A stretch of 6,517 nucleotides of DNA from contig DBCV01000007.1 in the NCBI GenBank assembly GCA_002293245.1, forward strand, positions 1 to 6,517, in the 5' to 3' direction. Each line of letters begins with the position of its first letter. Within the stretch, counting starts at the first letter, position 1. A program made the position numbers and the translations under genes. The stretch is from Candidatus Saccharibacteria bacterium UBA949 (GTDB taxonomy: Bacteria > Patescibacteriota > Saccharimonadia > Saccharimonadales > Saccharimonadaceae). The notes below the pieces were generated by a model. The model was not told the origin of the DNA and made no database searches. It saw nothing but the letters and a program-made list of their open reading frames with translations. Shown in pieces: positions 5,752-6,517 of this stretch.

Positions 5752-5929
5752 ATAAGCTTGAGAAAAAGCTTATCGCACCTTAAGAAGTAAGTTAGGAAAT
5801 GGTTAATGCCTTCTAGTGTTTTGCCACAACCAGTTAGTGAGATGGTTTCGCTGGCTGATTGTGGTTGAAACACCGGGTATGTGGGATCACACGGAATCTA
5901 CCGCCCCGCCCAAAAGGAGGTTGCCAACC
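5752..5929 (+). promoter_or_regulatory. Structured 5' leader with possible SD-masking switch
   Basis: The untranslated leader is about 178 bases long. It opens with a perfect 8-bp hairpin (5752-5759 with 5766-5773) at the transcript 5' end, a shape that often stabilises mRNA. A long hairpin spans 5816-5873: GTGTTT with AAACAC, CCACAA 5824-5829 with TTGTGG 5859-5864, CAGTTAG 5831-5837 with CTGGCTG 5851-5857 and further pairs to a 3-base loop. A third spans 5876-5902: GGTA with TACC, TGTG with CACA, and a 7-base bulge. CCTTCT (5809-5814) can pair with the Shine-Dalgarno AGGAGG (5915-5920), closing a junction around the last two hairpins. It can alternatively pair with AGAAG (5783-5787). It matches no riboswitch class I recognise; the fold is by eye only. 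Confidence 0.5.
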
Positions 5930-6445
5930 ATGAAGAATACTGCATTGTTTACCACCAAGTCCCTGTCGTCTCTTCCCGAAATAGGGGAAGTGTTAGATTT
6001 TGCCCACTGCTTCGAACTCGAAGCAGAAACCGGCGCCCTCCTTTTAAAAAGGGGCGCCGACGCCGTCATCCCTTCTGGGTGCGGCCCAGCAAAGTTCTAC
6101 TACGAGGAAGAGTACTTTGCCTGCTCGGGGGCATCTACCTCCTGCACTGGCAAAAACTGCAGCGGCTGCGAAGCCGCGGATTGGGACAAAGAAGCTGGCG
6201 CAGGGCATTTAAAAAATGCCTATGGCGGCAGCCGCATCAGCGACACCGTCCAATACTCTGACGGGCTACAGCATCACGATTGGATTGATGTCGATGGCGC
6301 CGAGAGAGATTCTTACGTTTTCATAAAGACAATTGAAGAGAATTATTATCTCTCGACCGATGACTTCGGCAACGGCCGAACGCTTGAAAATATCGTCCGG
6401 TGGATTCTGGAAGGAGGCAATGGCGTAACGCTCAACCTCGCCTAG
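5930..6445 (+). CDS. Unrecognised acidic, cysteine-containing protein of 171 residues
   Basis: I do not recognise this protein. The ATG at 5930 is chosen because a perfect Shine-Dalgarno AAGGAGG (5914-5920) lies nine bases upstream; an in-frame GTG at 5816 would fall inside the leader hairpin and has no such site. There is no signal peptide or membrane segment. The protein is acidic (27 Asp/Glu against 13 Lys/Arg). Six cysteines occur, five in one cluster: Cys51, 65, 72, 77 and 80, after Cys27. The spacing C-x6-C-x4-C-x2-C suggests metal binding or disulfides, not a family I know. The C-terminal third (about 128-171) looks like an ordinary alpha/beta segment. Strong promoter, leader, Shine-Dalgarno and terminator show a single-gene unit that is expected to be highly expressed. 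The coding sequence is unusually rich in short perfect hairpins, so a role as structured RNA cannot be excluded. Confidence 0.8.
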   Translation: MKNTALFTTKSLSSLPEIGEVLDFAHCFELEAETGALLLKRGADAVIPSGCGPAKFYYEEEYFACSGASTSCTGKNCSGCEAADWDKEAGAGHLKNAYGGSRISDTVQYSDGLQHHDWIDVDGAERDSYVFIKTIEENYYLSTDDFGNGRTLENIVRWILEGGNGVTLNLA

Positions 6446-6468
6446 CCCTTCCCCTAACTAACACTTCG

Positions 6469-6506
6469 AAAGCCCCCGGCAGTCAGCCGGGGAGCTTTAC
6501 TTTTTC
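6469..6506 (+). terminator. Rho-independent terminator of the 5930-6445 gene
   Basis: AAAGC+CCCCGGC (6469-6480) pairs with GCCGGGG+GCTTT (6486-6498) around the loop AGTCA, with one bulged A at 6493. TTTACTTTTT follows (6496-6505). The terminator lies 23 bases past the stop codon and closes the unit. The final bases of the window (6507-6517) hold nothing I can call. Confidence 0.92.
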
Positions 6507-6517
6507 AGACCATTTTT

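Noticed and set aside
5816..5929. GTG start at 5816 for the cysteine-containing protein
   Set aside because: It has no ribosome site, lies within a hairpin stem, and the ATG at 5930 has a perfect Shine-Dalgarno sequence. The added residues look like translated leader RNA.
1..6517. CRISPR array, insertion sequence or prophage
   Set aside because: No regularly spaced direct repeats, transposase, integrase or Cas-like protein is present; the only mobile-like sign is the palindromic module at 1160-1279.

Overview
The window looks like a stretch of a bacterial chromosome carrying core translation genes. It holds the 3' end of a 23S rRNA, a complete 5S rRNA, ribosomal protein S1 (rpsA) and initiation factor IF-2 (infB). 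The compact four-domain S1, the short 597-residue IF-2 with a single IF2N domain, the mixed GC content and the style of the IF-2 C-terminus suggest the Candidate Phyla Radiation, most likely Saccharibacteria (TM7). This is a judgement from remembered family features, not from a search; I put it at about 0.6.

Layout. Bases 1-546 are the end of an rRNA operon on the + strand: 23S tail, a spacer with two processing-type hairpins, 5S and a terminator. Bases 547-815 hold no convincing protein gene. They do carry a very stable hairpin (possibly a bidirectional terminator) and two outward-facing sigma70-type promoters with no gene assigned. Bases 816-2253 are a two-gene operon on the - strand: a ROK-family sugar kinase, probably made from a leaderless mRNA, overlaps by 8 bases a small HExxH zinc metalloprotease with a C-terminal zinc ribbon. 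From 2273 onward the + strand carries rpsA (2388-3755), driven by a strong promoter back to back with the kinase promoter, and then infB (3798-5591) after a 42-base gap. The final segment (5592-6517) is a self-contained unit: a palindromic operator-like site, a perfect-consensus extended -10 promoter, a structured 178-base leader, an unrecognised acidic, cysteine-containing protein of 171 residues, and a strong terminator.

The most interesting points are two. (1) A 120-bp palindromic module (1160-1279) sits in frame inside the metalloprotease gene. It has perfect 19-bp inverted repeats and two nested hairpins, and it stays open in the same frame even if inverted. It resembles in principle the in-frame palindromic elements known from Rickettsia. 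(2) The last transcription unit has unusually strong expression signals. Its leader can fold so that a CCUUCU segment masks the Shine-Dalgarno sequence, with a competing partner further upstream, as in a translational switch. Its coding region is tiled with short perfect hairpins. The protein's function is unknown.
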